A stretch of 64,000 nt of DNA. Origin: Ekhidna lutea (GTDB taxonomy: Bacteria; Bacteroidota; Bacteroidia; Cytophagales; Cyclobacteriaceae). The position numbers were made by a program, and so were the translations under genes. The number at the start of each line of letters is the position of its first letter. Position 1 is the stretch's first letter. The notes below the pieces were generated by a model that worked only from the letters and a program-made list of their open reading frames with translations, was not told the origin of the DNA and ran no database searches. Location of the stretch: assembly GCF_900188325.1 (NCBI RefSeq), contig NZ_FZPD01000005.1, positions 434,001 to 498,000 on the forward strand. The letters run 5' to 3'. Below are positions 40,234 to 49,973 of this stretch, piece by piece.

Positions 40234-40907
40234 TGTATTATCAGTTTATTAACAGATCGATAAAGAAAAATTTGGAAGCAAAAGGGAAAATACTGGAAAG
40301 TGCGCAGGAGTTGTTTATCCAATATGGCATTAGGAGTGTGACGATGGACGATGTTGCGAGAGCTGCCTCAATGTCTAAAAAGACACTTTACCAATACTTC
40401 GATAATAAAGATGGATTGGTGTTGGATGTAGCTGTTGATCATTTCAAAAAAGAAACAGAAGAGTTTAAAGGAATTTTTGAGGAGTCCAAAGATGCCATTC
40501 ATGAGGTACTGCTTGTATCTCAGTGTTTGAGAAAGCACGTGTTTAGAATGAATCCATCACTGCTATACGATATGCAGAAGTATCATGGAGCAGCCTGGGA
40601 CAAATACCTTGAATTCAAGCAATCAACTATTCGTGGGCACATCATGGACAACATCGAAAGAGGTCAGAGAGAGGGTTTCTTCCGAAAAGAAATTAACGCA
40701 AAAATCCTCTCCATTCTTCGTGTAGAAAATGTCCAAATGGCATTGAATACCCGGTCATTTATACAGGAAGGATTTGATATCCCAAGCGTACAGTTGCAAA
40801 TCCTTGATCATTTTATTCATGGACTACTTACTGACAAGGGAAGATCGAAATATCAGGAATACATAAAACAAGAAGAATCAAACGAATCACATAATCTGAC
40901 TTTATGA
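40233..40907 (+). CDS. TetR/AcrR family repressor of the efflux operon
   Basis: A 224-residue regulator. AKGKILESAQELFIQYGIRSVTMDDVARAASMSKKTLYQYFDNKDGLVLDV is the TetR DNA-binding domain. The remaining 160 residues are the helical ligand/dimer part. No ATG precedes the domain, so a TTG is used: either 40233, next to the operator, or 40272 (MEAKGKIL...). The latter would give a more typical short N-terminus. It overlaps the tolC-like gene by four bases and therefore leads the efflux operon. The inducing compound is unknown. Confidence 0.9.
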   Translation: MYYQFINRSIKKNLEAKGKILESAQELFIQYGIRSVTMDDVARAASMSKKTLYQYFDNKDGLVLDVAVDHFKKETEEFKGIFEESKDAIHEVLLVSQCLRKHVFRMNPSLLYDMQKYHGAAWDKYLEFKQSTIRGHIMDNIERGQREGFFRKEINAKILSILRVENVQMALNTRSFIQEGFDIPSVQLQILDHFIHGLLTDKGRSKYQEYIKQEESNESHNLTL

Positions 40908-42247
40908 GAGGACTATTAACACTATTAATATTTACAATCTTTTCTTTCATAGTGAAAGCACAGGAAAGCAAGAGCCTTTCTTTGGAGGATTGTATCAACT
41001 ATGCGCTTGAGAATAATGAGCAGTTGAAAATAAAGCAATTAGAAAGGGAAATTGCCGACGCAGAGGTTAGGAAAACCGTATCAATGGGTTTACCTCAAGC
41101 CAATGTAAACGGAGGTTTGAATTACAATTTCGAGCCGCAAAAAAGCTTAATTGACATAAGCACATTTGATCCTAGTGTACCCGAGGGCACTGAGCAGGAA
41201 GTTTCATTTGTTCAGTCTTATGATGGAAACATTGGATTATCGGTTGATCAGCTCATTTTTGATGGTTCGTACTTTGTAGGACTCCAGGCAGCAAGAACTT
41301 ATAAGGAATTGTCTACCAAGGAGCACAATAAATCTCAAATTGACATTGTTGAAACAGTCAGCAAAGCATATTACAATGCGTTGATTGCTGAAGAACAACT
41401 TGAACTGTTAGAGAAAAACATCGGCAGACTGGATACACTTCTCAGAGAAACAAGACAAATGTATGAAGCCGGATTTGCTGAGAAAGTGGATGTGGATCGT
41501 ATCAGAGTGAACTACAATAACCTCAAGGTTGAGTTCAGTCGAACGAAACAACTAAAGGATATCAGTAGGAAACTGTTGAAATTTCAGATGGGAATGAACT
41601 TAAACCAACCCATTCAACTATCAGAAAATCTTGAAGACGTAGAAGTTACGATTCCATTGATTCCATCAGAGAGTTTTGATTACAGCCAGCGAATTGAATT
41701 TTCACAATTACAGACGAATCGTAGCTTGGCTTTTCTGGATATGAAAAACAACAAGGTGCAGTATCTGCCAAAAATTTATGCACGCTTGGGGTATGGATGG
41801 AACACAGCTACATCTCAAAGTAGTCAGCTTTTCGATTCTGATCGATGGTTGAGCAATGGGGTTTTAGGCGTGACAGCTTCAATTCCAATTTTTGATGGCT
41901 TTTTAAAAAGCAACAAAATTCAACAAAACAAACTGCAGGTAAAGCAGATTGAAAATCAGATGTCATTTCTTAAAAAGAATATAGATCTGGAGATAGAGCA
42001 ATCGGAGATTACACTAGACAGTCAATTGGAAACTCTTGATGTACAGAAACAAAACGTTGAGCTGGCACAAGAAGTGTACGACATTACCAAAATCAAATAT
42101 CAGGAAGGTGTTGGCTCGAATCTTGAGGTTATCGATGCTGACGCATCCCTCAAAGAAGCTCAGACTAATTACTTAAATGCCTTGTACCAGGCGATAGTAA
42201 CACAAATAGAACTTAAAAAAGCATTAGGAACTCTTTATAAAAACTAA
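40904..42247 (+). CDS. TolC family outer-membrane efflux channel
   Basis: A 447-residue outer-membrane factor with a signal peptide ending IVKAQ. LSLEDCINYALENNEQLKIKQLEREIADAEVRK is the N-terminal coiled-coil, and the two OEP repeats follow (residues about 25-225 and 240-445). The second ends in VYDITKIKYQEGVGSNLEVIDADASLKEAQTNYLNALYQ, the standard motif. It forms the trimeric duct for the RND pump. It is coupled to tetR by ATGA and lies 4 bases before the adaptor gene. Confidence 0.95.
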   Translation: MRGLLTLLIFTIFSFIVKAQESKSLSLEDCINYALENNEQLKIKQLEREIADAEVRKTVSMGLPQANVNGGLNYNFEPQKSLIDISTFDPSVPEGTEQEVSFVQSYDGNIGLSVDQLIFDGSYFVGLQAARTYKELSTKEHNKSQIDIVETVSKAYYNALIAEEQLELLEKNIGRLDTLLRETRQMYEAGFAEKVDVDRIRVNYNNLKVEFSRTKQLKDISRKLLKFQMGMNLNQPIQLSENLEDVEVTIPLIPSESFDYSQRIEFSQLQTNRSLAFLDMKNNKVQYLPKIYARLGYGWNTATSQSSQLFDSDRWLSNGVLGVTASIPIFDGFLKSNKIQQNKLQVKQIENQMSFLKKNIDLEIEQSEITLDSQLETLDVQKQNVELAQEVYDITKIKYQEGVGSNLEVIDADASLKEAQTNYLNALYQAIVTQIELKKALGTLYKN

Positions 42248-42251
42248 GATC

Positions 42252-43424
42252 ATGCGAAAGATCAACATACTCATAATAACCATTTTTTCAACTCTCATGG
42301 TAGCCTGTGGGGGATCAGAAGACAATAGCAGCCTTGCACAGAAAAAGGCCAAGCTTGATTCTTTGAAGACGCAGTTTTCTACGCTTCGAACGGATATCAA
42401 GACATTGGAAGATGAAATTGCCAGAATAGACCCGGAAGCAAGAGCCAATGAAATACTCGTGGCAACTACTGTACCCGGCAAGAAGGACTTTGTACATACC
42501 CTCCAGCTTAGAGCCAATGTGGAGTCTAAGAAAAATGTGATGCTAAGCGCGGAAACCATGGGTGTAGTGAGGAATGTATATGTGACCGAAGGCCAAAAGG
42601 TATCGAAGGGTGATCTGTTGGTTTCAATGGATGCAGATATTCTGACTAATTCAATCAAAGAAGTGGAAACACAACTTGAGCTTGCGGAAGAGGTGTTCAA
42701 CAGACAGTCGAAACTGTGGAAGCAGAAGATTGGGACTGAAATGCAGTATCTGCAGGCCAAGAGCAATTATGAATCATTACAAAGAAAGAAAAGCACATTA
42801 CAAGCTCAACTTAACCAGGCTAGGGTACGAGCTCCTTTCTCGGGCACCATTGATTTAGTCAATGCTAAAACCGGTGAAATGGTACAACCTGGCACTCCGT
42901 TGGTTCGATTGGTTAATCCAAGTGAGATGTACATCAAAGCTGATGTTTCAGAGGCTTATTTAGGACGTTTCCAGGTTGGAGATCCATTGACAGTTGAGAT
43001 TCCGGGTGAAGACAAGTCGTATAAAACGACCGTGAAGTCTGTGAGTAACGTGCTAAACACTAACAACAGAACATTCCAGCTGGAGGCTAAATTGCCGAAG
43101 ACTGAATCATTCGTGTTCAGACCAAATCAGGTGACGGTTCTTACCATTGCTGATTATAAAAGTGAAGACGCAGTTGTGATCCCTTCCAATGTGATCTTGT
43201 CCGGAAACGATGGAAAGTTTGTCTATGTAGTGAAAAACGGAAATGCTCAAAACATAGCATCTAAAGTGTCTATAACAACTGGTAAATCACAAAACAATCA
43301 GACAGAAGTGCTTTCCGGTTTGACTGGAAATGAAGCAGTAATTACCAAGGGATATCGAGAGGTTTCCAATGGAGCTGCTGTCAAAGTCGATGGAAAAGGC
43401 ACTTCCTCAGTTGCTTCAAAATAA
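42252..43424 (+). CDS. RND efflux periplasmic adaptor (HlyD/AcrA family) lipoprotein
   Basis: A 390-residue membrane fusion protein. A lipoprotein signal ends VACGG near residue 17. A coiled-coil follows, starting around residue 30 (QKKAKLDSLKTQFSTL), and then the biotinyl-lipoyl half motif (VMLSAETMGVVRNVYVTEGQKVSKGDLLVSMD). The second half, APFSGTIDLVNAKTGEMVQPGTPLVRLV, and the beta-barrel and membrane-proximal domains complete it. It bridges the pump and the TolC channel. The short extra coiled-coil before the lipoyl domain is typical of Bacteroidota members. Confidence 0.94.
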   Translation: MRKINILIITIFSTLMVACGGSEDNSSLAQKKAKLDSLKTQFSTLRTDIKTLEDEIARIDPEARANEILVATTVPGKKDFVHTLQLRANVESKKNVMLSAETMGVVRNVYVTEGQKVSKGDLLVSMDADILTNSIKEVETQLELAEEVFNRQSKLWKQKIGTEMQYLQAKSNYESLQRKKSTLQAQLNQARVRAPFSGTIDLVNAKTGEMVQPGTPLVRLVNPSEMYIKADVSEAYLGRFQVGDPLTVEIPGEDKSYKTTVKSVSNVLNTNNRTFQLEAKLPKTESFVFRPNQVTVLTIADYKSEDAVVIPSNVILSGNDGKFVYVVKNGNAQNIASKVSITTGKSQNNQTEVLSGLTGNEAVITKGYREVSNGAAVKVDGKGTSSVASK

Positions 43425-43451
43425 TTTTCAAGTCATTTAAAACATTGTAGA

Positions 43452-46400
43452 ATGTCTGAAAACACTAACGATAAACCTAGAAAGAAGGTAATAAAGACGT
43501 TTGGTCTTACCGACCTGGCGTTGAACAATAAAACCACGGTATTCTTCCTGACGGTGATGATCGCCATCATGGGAGTTACCACCTATCTCAATTTGCCAAA
43601 GGATAGTTATCCTGAAATTGAGCAGCCAATTGTGTACATCGGGACACCATACCCGGGAAATACACCATTGGATATGGAAAATTTGGTTACCCGTCCCATT
43701 GAGAAAGAGCTAAACACGATTTCTGAAATTGATGAGATCAAGTCCACATCAGTTCAGGGGTATTCCACGATTATCGCCGAGTTTACTGCAGATTCTGACA
43801 TTGAAGATGCCCTTCAAAAAGCAAAGGATGCTGTAGACAGAGCTAAACCTGAACTGCCAACAGATTTACCAACAGATCCGAATGTTTTTGAGATGAATTT
43901 CTCAGAGTTCCCGATCATGAATGTCAACTTATCGGGAGATTATTCCAAAGAAGAGTTGGAAAGCTACGCGGAGGATATCAAGGATGAGATTGAGAAAATC
44001 TCTGAGGTTTCTAAGGTAGAGATCACCGGAGTAGAGGAGAAAGAGGTAAAGATTAAAGTGAATCCGTTTAAAATGGAGGCACGTGAGGTGAGTTTTGGAG
44101 ATATTGAATCAGCAATTGCACAAGAAAACATGACCCTCTCAGGAGGTGACGTGTTGGTTGATGGCACGAGAAGATCGGTTCGAGTAGTTGGTGAATTTAC
44201 TGCTCCGGCTCAGCTACTAGATGTAGTGGTGAAAAGTGAAAACGATGCGATTGTCTATTTACGTGACATAGCAGATGTTTCTTTTGACTACAAGGAAAAG
44301 AGCAGTTACGCAAGACTGATGAAGAAGCCTGTAGTGTCTGTGGATGTGATCAAACGAAGCGGGGAAAACCTGTTGATTGCCACTGATAAGATCAGCGTTG
44401 TTTTGGATGAAGCCAGAAAACGTCTTCCAAAAGATATTGAAGTGGTAATTACCAATGACCAGTCTCAAATGACCAGGGACATGGTAAGCTCATTAGAGAA
44501 TAACATTATTTCCGGAGTAATTCTGGTTGTGTTGGTACTCTTGTTTTTCCTTGGATCAAGAAATGCCCTTTTCGTAGGGATTGCGATTCCATTGTCCATG
44601 TTTATCGCCTTTAATATTATTGGTGCTATGGGCTATACCGTCAACATGATGATTCTTTTCTCCTTGATCATGGCATTGGGTATGCTGGTAGATAATGGAA
44701 TTGTAGTGGTTGAGAACGTATATCGTAAAATGGAAGAAGGCCTGAAACCACTTGTTGCGGCGGCACAAGGAGTAGGTGAGGTGGCCTTACCTATTATTGC
44801 TTCTACGGGGACTACCCTTGCAGCATTCCTGCCGTTGATGATGTGGCCGGGGATGATGGGAGAGTTTATGAAGCTTCTTCCTTTGGGCTTGATCATCACT
44901 TTATCGTCCTCATTATTTGTTGCGTTGGTCATCAACCCGGTATTGATTTCCACTTTTATGCGTGTGCAAAAAGGAAAACCTGAAATCAACTTCAAGCGAT
45001 TCTGGATAATTGTTGGAATTGCGTTGGGATTAGGTTTATTGATTGTTTTAGCAGGTGGAACAGCATTTGGTAATCTACTTATCGCATTGGGTCTTATTAT
45101 GGTTGTGAGTACATTCATACTCGAGCCACTTTCACGTAGGTTCCAATCCAACTTTCTACCAAGGTTAGAAAATGGGTATTCATCCTTCTTAAAGTTTGTT
45201 CTAGGTGGAAAAAAACCTTACGTATTTTTCGCAGGAACGGTATTCTTATTGATTCTGTCTTTCGTTTTGATGGGCATGTTTCCACCAAACGTGCTTTACT
45301 TCCCGGAGAATAAGCCGAAATATGTCAACGTATTCATCGAGCATCCTATTGGTACCGACATTGAGATGACCAATGAATTTGCTGAAAATGTTGAGTCCAA
45401 AGTGATCAACTATCTTCAGCCGTATTCGCCAATTGTGGAGTCAGTGATTACAAAGGTTGGTGAGGATACGGCAGATCCGAATGATCCGAGCGCATTCGGT
45501 GCAAGTGATACACCGAACAAATCTCGAATCACCGTAAACTTTGTGGAATACAAAGAGCGATATGATGAGGAAGCTGGTGAGTATATAGATACTGAAGAGA
45601 TAATGAACGGTTTGCGAGATGAAGTGGGTCAGTATCCTGGTATAACTATTACGGTTGATAAGGATGCAGCGGGCCCTCCGGTGGGGAAACCGATTAATAT
45701 CGAAATCAGTGGTCCTGAATTTGAAACACTGGTGGATATATCAGAACGATTGAAAAAATTCATCAATGATACGGGCATTCAAGGCATTGAAAAGCTAAAA
45801 GCAGATCTGGAGACAGGTAAGCCTGAATTGGTTGTCAAAATCGATCGAGACAATGCAAGACGTTTCGGTCTGTCGACCGGGCAGATTGGTACTGAGATTC
45901 GTACCGCTCTTTTTGGTAAAGAGATATCTACCTATAAAGAAGGAGAGGATGATTATGAAATCCAGCTAAGATTGGAGGATAAATACCGATACAACGTGGA
46001 TGCCCTGATGAACAAGAACATCACGTTTAAAAATCAAAACACAGGGAAGACCCACATGGTGCCGATATCCTCTGTCGCCGAGGTAGAATTGGGCACCACA
46101 TACGGTTCAGTGAAGCGAAAAGACCTGGACAGGATGATTACGCTTAGTTCAAATGTACTCGGAGGCTATAACCCAACTGCTATCAATGATGAGTTGAAAG
46201 TAGCCCTTCAGGATTTTGAAATGCCATATGGGTATACATACAAGTTTGGTGGAGAGCAGGAAGAGCAGGCGAAAGAGATGGCATTCTTAAGCAATGCATT
46301 GATGTTGGCAGTGGGATTGATCTTTATCATTATCGTTTCACAATTCAATAAGGTTACTACTCCTATTATCATCATGACTTCTGTACTCTTAAGTACAACA

Positions 46401-46877
46401 GGTGTGTTCTTTGGTTTGGTACTCTTCAATATGGATTTTGTGGTAATTATGACCATGCTGGGAATTATATCCCTCGCTGGAATTGTGGTGAACAATGCCA
46501 TTGTATTGATTGACTTTATTGAGCTCAAAAGAGAAGCGAGAAGACAGGAAACGGGAGTTGATAGACTAGATATGGAAGAAATCATTCTTTCCATCCGTGA
46601 AGCGGGTGCAACACGTCTGAGACCAGTACTTCTGACAGCTATCACTACGGTGCTTGGATTGATTCCATTAGCGGTCGGTATAAATATCGATTTCGTCAGA
46701 TTCTTCTCGGAATACAACGCAGATTTCTACATGGGAGGTGATAATGTGGTGTTCTGGGGCCCAATGTCCTGGACGATCATTTTTGGTCTAACCTTTGCGA
46801 CCTTCCTTACGTTAGTAATCGTACCAGTAATGTATTTATTCTTCGCAAGAATTAATCGACGGTTAGGTTTAAGTTAA
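43452..46877 (+). CDS. RND efflux pump inner-membrane transporter (AcrB/HAE-type)
   Basis: A 1141-residue pump. It starts FGLTDLALNNKTTVFFLTVMIAIMGVTTYLNLPKDSYPEIEQP, then has two large periplasmic loops and twelve membrane helices in two halves. The proton-relay segment GMLVDNGIVVVENVYRKME carries the conserved Asp pair position, and the second half has LSLAGIVVNNAIVLIDFIELKREARRQETG. EAGATRLRPVLLTAITTVLGLIPLA is the RND signature. Substrate is not evident. It is the last gene of the operon and is followed by a terminator. Confidence 0.96.
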   Translation: MSENTNDKPRKKVIKTFGLTDLALNNKTTVFFLTVMIAIMGVTTYLNLPKDSYPEIEQPIVYIGTPYPGNTPLDMENLVTRPIEKELNTISEIDEIKSTSVQGYSTIIAEFTADSDIEDALQKAKDAVDRAKPELPTDLPTDPNVFEMNFSEFPIMNVNLSGDYSKEELESYAEDIKDEIEKISEVSKVEITGVEEKEVKIKVNPFKMEAREVSFGDIESAIAQENMTLSGGDVLVDGTRRSVRVVGEFTAPAQLLDVVVKSENDAIVYLRDIADVSFDYKEKSSYARLMKKPVVSVDVIKRSGENLLIATDKISVVLDEARKRLPKDIEVVITNDQSQMTRDMVSSLENNIISGVILVVLVLLFFLGSRNALFVGIAIPLSMFIAFNIIGAMGYTVNMMILFSLIMALGMLVDNGIVVVENVYRKMEEGLKPLVAAAQGVGEVALPIIASTGTTLAAFLPLMMWPGMMGEFMKLLPLGLIITLSSSLFVALVINPVLISTFMRVQKGKPEINFKRFWIIVGIALGLGLLIVLAGGTAFGNLLIALGLIMVVSTFILEPLSRRFQSNFLPRLENGYSSFLKFVLGGKKPYVFFAGTVFLLILSFVLMGMFPPNVLYFPENKPKYVNVFIEHPIGTDIEMTNEFAENVESKVINYLQPYSPIVESVITKVGEDTADPNDPSAFGASDTPNKSRITVNFVEYKERYDEEAGEYIDTEEIMNGLRDEVGQYPGITITVDKDAAGPPVGKPINIEISGPEFETLVDISERLKKFINDTGIQGIEKLKADLETGKPELVVKIDRDNARRFGLSTGQIGTEIRTALFGKEISTYKEGEDDYEIQLRLEDKYRYNVDALMNKNITFKNQNTGKTHMVPISSVAEVELGTTYGSVKRKDLDRMITLSSNVLGGYNPTAINDELKVALQDFEMPYGYTYKFGGEQEEQAKEMAFLSNALMLAVGLIFIIIVSQFNKVTTPIIIMTSVLLSTTGVFFGLVLFNMDFVVIMTMLGIISLAGIVVNNAIVLIDFIELKREARRQETGVDRLDMEEIILSIREAGATRLRPVLLTAITTVLGLIPLAVGINIDFVRFFSEYNADFYMGGDNVVFWGPMSWTIIFGLTFATFLTLVIVPVMYLFFARINRRLGLS

Positions 46878-46884
46878 ATAGTAC

Positions 46885-46914
46885 AATCCCCTCGGGTTTC
46901 TGAGGGGATTTTTT
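46885..46914 (+). terminator. Intrinsic terminator of the efflux operon
   Basis: AATCCCCTC (46885-46893) pairs with GAGGGGATT (46902-46910) over an 8-base loop, followed by T residues to 46914. It lies 8 bases after the pump stop and 6 bases before the start of the next gene, so that gene should need its own start or readthrough. Confidence 0.88.
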
Positions 46915-46919
46915 ATGAT

Positions 46920-47237
46920 ATGTTTTCTAATAATTTTAAATATCTAAGGAAGTCAAGAGGCAAGTCACAAGTTGCAATTGCAAAAATTTTGGACGTAAAT
47001 AAGAATACTATTCAAAATTACGAAACCGGAAAATCAGAACCTGATGTAAGCGTTTTGATTCGAATTGCAAAATACTTTAATGTCGATTACAACTCTTTAT
47101 TAGAAACTGATCTTGCATCTGGTACCGAAGAAGATACTAGTGAACTCCTTGATCGAGCAGAGATTATAAGACGAATCAGGTTAATTGAAAATCAATTGAC
47201 TGAATTAAAGGAGAAAATATCTGGCTTTAAGCATTAG
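46920..47237 (+). CDS. XRE-family helix-turn-helix regulator with coiled-coil tail
   Basis: A 105-residue protein. FKYLRKSRGKSQVAIAKILDVNKNTIQNYETGKSEPDVSVLIRIAKYFNVDYNSLLETDL is a Cro/C1-type HTH (residues about 6-62). The C-terminal part RAEIIRRIRLIENQLTELKEKI is a short coiled-coil, likely for dimerisation. It is AT-rich and starts right behind the efflux terminator. It may regulate its neighbour, the metallophosphoesterase, 6 bases downstream, but targets are unknown. Confidence 0.88.
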   Translation: MFSNNFKYLRKSRGKSQVAIAKILDVNKNTIQNYETGKSEPDVSVLIRIAKYFNVDYNSLLETDLASGTEEDTSELLDRAEIIRRIRLIENQLTELKEKISGFKH

Positions 47238-47243
47238 GTTAAT

Positions 47244-48476
47244 ATGAGTCGCATATACTTCGCCATATTTCTTGTCTCCATTTACCTGGTATTGGATGTC
47301 TACGTTTTCATAGCTGTTCGTTCACTCGCTGAAGGGTTGTCTCCGATTTGGAGGAGGTTGGTTCTTGTGAGTTATTGGGTGGTAAGCATTCTGTCTTTAG
47401 CTGGGGTCCTTCTGTATCGTCAGATCAATCCTAAGGTATTCGCAGATCTAAGGCTCTACATTACGACATTCTTCTTCATTCTATTCATGGGAAAGCTGTT
47501 TGCCACGGTCTTCTTGATGCTGGAAGACATCCGAAGAGGGATTACCTGGATTGTGAATCTGTTTCCCTTTGTTGAAGAAAAGCATTCAACCTCACGCTCT
47601 GAGTTCATGCAGAAGTCAGCCATCATTGCAGGAGCAGTTCCTATTGCCGCCATGAGCTTTGGAGTTATTTCCGGCGCACATGATTACAGGGTACGAAAAC
47701 GGGTGGTTTATTCACCTAACCTACCAAAAGCCTTTGATGGTATACGAGTCGCTCAGATTTCAGATATACACACGGGTAGCTTTTTCAATAAAACAGCAGT
47801 GGAAGGAGGGATTGATCTACTCAATGCCCAGAAGCCGGATTTGGCTTTTTTTACCGGAGATCTGGTGAATAATAAGAGCGAGGAGGCAAAGGAGTATTTG
47901 GATATTTTCAAACGAGTGAGAGCACCGCTTGGTGTTTACTCGGTGATGGGAAATCACGATTACGGTGATTATACTAGTTGGTCATCCGAGGCAGCTAAGC
48001 AAAAGGATATAAAAAACCTCCATGATATGCACAGGTACATGGGCTATGACTTGTTGCTCAATGAAAATCGAACCATCAAAGTGGATGGAGAAGAAATTGC
48101 CATACTTGGTTGTGAAAACTGGGGAGCAGGACGCTTTTCAAAATACGGCAATATGGAGCAGACAATTGCCGGGGCAGAAGAAAAACCATACAAGCTTTTG
48201 CTTTCTCATGACCCAAGCCACTGGGACGCCCAGATTAGACAGGAATATCAGGACATAGATCTTATGCTTGCAGGACATACACACGGCATGCAATTCGGGG
48301 TGGAGATAGGGAATTTCCGGTGGAGTCCAGTGCAGTACAGGTACAAGCAGTGGGCTGATTTGTATCAGGAAGGAAATCAATCACTTTATGTTAATCGAGG
48401 CTATGGGTTTATTGGTTATCCGGGAAGAATTGGTATACTTCCGGAGATTACGATTTTAGAATTGAAAAGAACTTAG
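47244..48476 (+). CDS. Membrane-anchored metallophosphoesterase
   Basis: A 410-residue protein. The first 150 residues contain about four membrane helices (starting MSRIYFAIFLVSIYLVLDVYVFI, later FMQKSAIIAGAVPIAAMSFGVISG). The catalytic part has ISDIHTGSF, FTGDLVNNK, VMGNHDYGDYT, LLSHDPSHWD and LAGHTHGMQFG, the five metallophosphatase motifs with all metal ligands. It resembles the YkuE group; a phospholipid or nucleotide substrate is possible but unproven. It is cotranscribed with the XRE gene. Confidence 0.92.
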   Translation: MSRIYFAIFLVSIYLVLDVYVFIAVRSLAEGLSPIWRRLVLVSYWVVSILSLAGVLLYRQINPKVFADLRLYITTFFFILFMGKLFATVFLMLEDIRRGITWIVNLFPFVEEKHSTSRSEFMQKSAIIAGAVPIAAMSFGVISGAHDYRVRKRVVYSPNLPKAFDGIRVAQISDIHTGSFFNKTAVEGGIDLLNAQKPDLAFFTGDLVNNKSEEAKEYLDIFKRVRAPLGVYSVMGNHDYGDYTSWSSEAAKQKDIKNLHDMHRYMGYDLLLNENRTIKVDGEEIAILGCENWGAGRFSKYGNMEQTIAGAEEKPYKLLLSHDPSHWDAQIRQEYQDIDLMLAGHTHGMQFGVEIGNFRWSPVQYRYKQWADLYQEGNQSLYVNRGYGFIGYPGRIGILPEITILELKRT

Positions 48477-48560
48477 GATAGGGGAGATACGGAGTGAGTT
48501 GTTATTACGTATATCTTCATGTCATAGGATGATAGGTGATTTTACAGGTGATTAGGTGAA

Positions 48561-48586
48561 AAAGGGGCTCTCAGCCCCTTTTTCTT
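48561..48586 (+). terminator. Intrinsic terminator after the metallophosphoesterase
   Basis: AAAGGGGCT (48561-48569) pairs with AGCCCCTTT (48573-48581) over a CTC loop and is followed by a T-rich tail (TTTCTTTT). It lies 85 bases after the stop. Confidence 0.85.
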
Positions 48587-48647
48587 TTAAATGGCGGAGC
48601 GTTACTGCCATGGATTTCCTTATCTTTTCGCTAAAATCAAGGATTCA

Positions 48648-49973
48648 ATGACAAAAAAGCTGAATCAGGTTCGACAATTCATTGAGGTTGACCTATGGCG
48701 TTTAAGACTAAAATCTCTCCCTAAGAGAAAACGCTTCTTATATGGATTTATCAGAGTCTGGGTAATAGCAATAAAGGAGTTCATCGCTGACAAGTGTGCT
48801 GAAAAAGCTTCTGCGCTCACTTATTTATCAATGCTCTCATTGGTTCCGGTCCTTGCACTAATTTTTGGAATCGCCAAAGTATTTGGAATCCGAGAGTTGA
48901 TGGAAAAGGAGCTTGAAAGATACTTCTCTGGCCAGACTGAAGTTCTTAATCAGGTACAGCCTTTTGTAGACAAAATGCTGGATACACAAAGTGGTGGTAT
49001 AGTTGTTGGAGCTTCCGCTGTTTTTCTTATATACACTGTTATTCGGCTACTCATGAACATTGAAAATGCATTCAATGATATGTGGGATATAAAGAAAAAC
49101 AGGAGGTGGGAGCGAAAAATATCAGATTATGTGGCAGTGATTTTGTTAGGGCCGGTTTTATTGATTGTTGCAAGTAGTTCAACCCTTTTTGTAAAGGATG
49201 CTATACAGGGGTTCGTTACAAACCTGGAGTTTCTTGGGCAATTAAAATCGGGCATTATTTTTCTGTTAAAGTTGTTGCCTTATACCATATTGTGGTTCTT
49301 GCTTTTTGGTATATACCTAATATTCCCCAATACACGTGTTAAATTTTGGCCGGCACTTTTTGCAGGTATAGTAGCAGGGACACTTTATCAGTTGAACCAA
49401 CAGGCCTTTATTTCCTTGCAGTTTGCTTTTTCTCGTTACCATGCCATTTATGGTAGCATCGCATTCCTTCCTTTGTTTCTTATCTGGCTTCAAATTAGCT
49501 GGCTTATAGTGCTCTTTGGTGCGGAAATTTGCTACGGTGCTCAATACATCAATCAGTGGGAGATGAACTCTGAGAAACTAAAAATAAGTTTGAGCCATCG
49601 AAAAAAACTTGTTCTTCTCTTACTGTATCGGATTGTTAAGAAATTTGAGAAACGCGATGGCCAGGGACCTCTCACATTAAATGACCTTGGTGGGATGGTC
49701 AATATTCCGCGAAGATACCTGGCTGATATCTGCTATGATCTTGAAAAATCAGGACTTATAATTAGAGTCGAAGCTGAAGAAGTAGCTTATCAGCCAAGTT
49801 TTGATATCCATAAGATGGATTTATTTACTATTCTGGATAAGTATGAAAAAGAGGGAATGGGGGATTTCGATCCTCGTAAAACGAAAGCTTTTGTTGCGAT
49901 CGAAGATGCATTAGAAAAGATTGAAGACAAGTGGAAATCAAGCGAAAGCAATGTCCTTTTAAAAGACTTATGA
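48648..49973 (+). CDS. YihY/virulence factor BrkB family membrane protein
   Basis: A 441-residue integral membrane protein. The ATG at 48648 (MTKKLNQVRQFIEV) is preferred over the frame opening at 48591 because the earlier part shows no conserved character and overlaps the terminator region. DKCAEKASALTYLSMLSLVPVLALIFGI is the family signature at the first helix. Six helices follow, with YTVIRLLMNIENAFNDMWDIKKNRRW and FAFSRYHAIYGSIAFLPLFLIWLQISWLIVLFGAEI. The C-terminal ~130 residues (LLYRIVKKFEKRDGQGPLTLNDLGGMVNIPRRYLADICYDLEKSG) look like a winged-helix domain. Former RNase BN assignment of this family is not supported. Confidence 0.9.
   Translation: MTKKLNQVRQFIEVDLWRLRLKSLPKRKRFLYGFIRVWVIAIKEFIADKCAEKASALTYLSMLSLVPVLALIFGIAKVFGIRELMEKELERYFSGQTEVLNQVQPFVDKMLDTQSGGIVVGASAVFLIYTVIRLLMNIENAFNDMWDIKKNRRWERKISDYVAVILLGPVLLIVASSSTLFVKDAIQGFVTNLEFLGQLKSGIIFLLKLLPYTILWFLLFGIYLIFPNTRVKFWPALFAGIVAGTLYQLNQQAFISLQFAFSRYHAIYGSIAFLPLFLIWLQISWLIVLFGAEICYGAQYINQWEMNSEKLKISLSHRKKLVLLLLYRIVKKFEKRDGQGPLTLNDLGGMVNIPRRYLADICYDLEKSGLIIRVEAEEVAYQPSFDIHKMDLFTILDKYEKEGMGDFDPRKTKAFVAIEDALEKIEDKWKSSESNVLLKDL

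Noticed and set aside
44633-45151. Long minus-strand frames inside the RND pump gene (also 46208-46717)
   Set aside because: They are antisense to conserved RND motifs and show no recognisable protein features.
48591-48647. Earlier start for the YihY/BrkB protein
   Set aside because: The extra 19 residues have no family resemblance and begin right at the preceding terminator tail; the ATG at 48648 gives the usual N-terminus.
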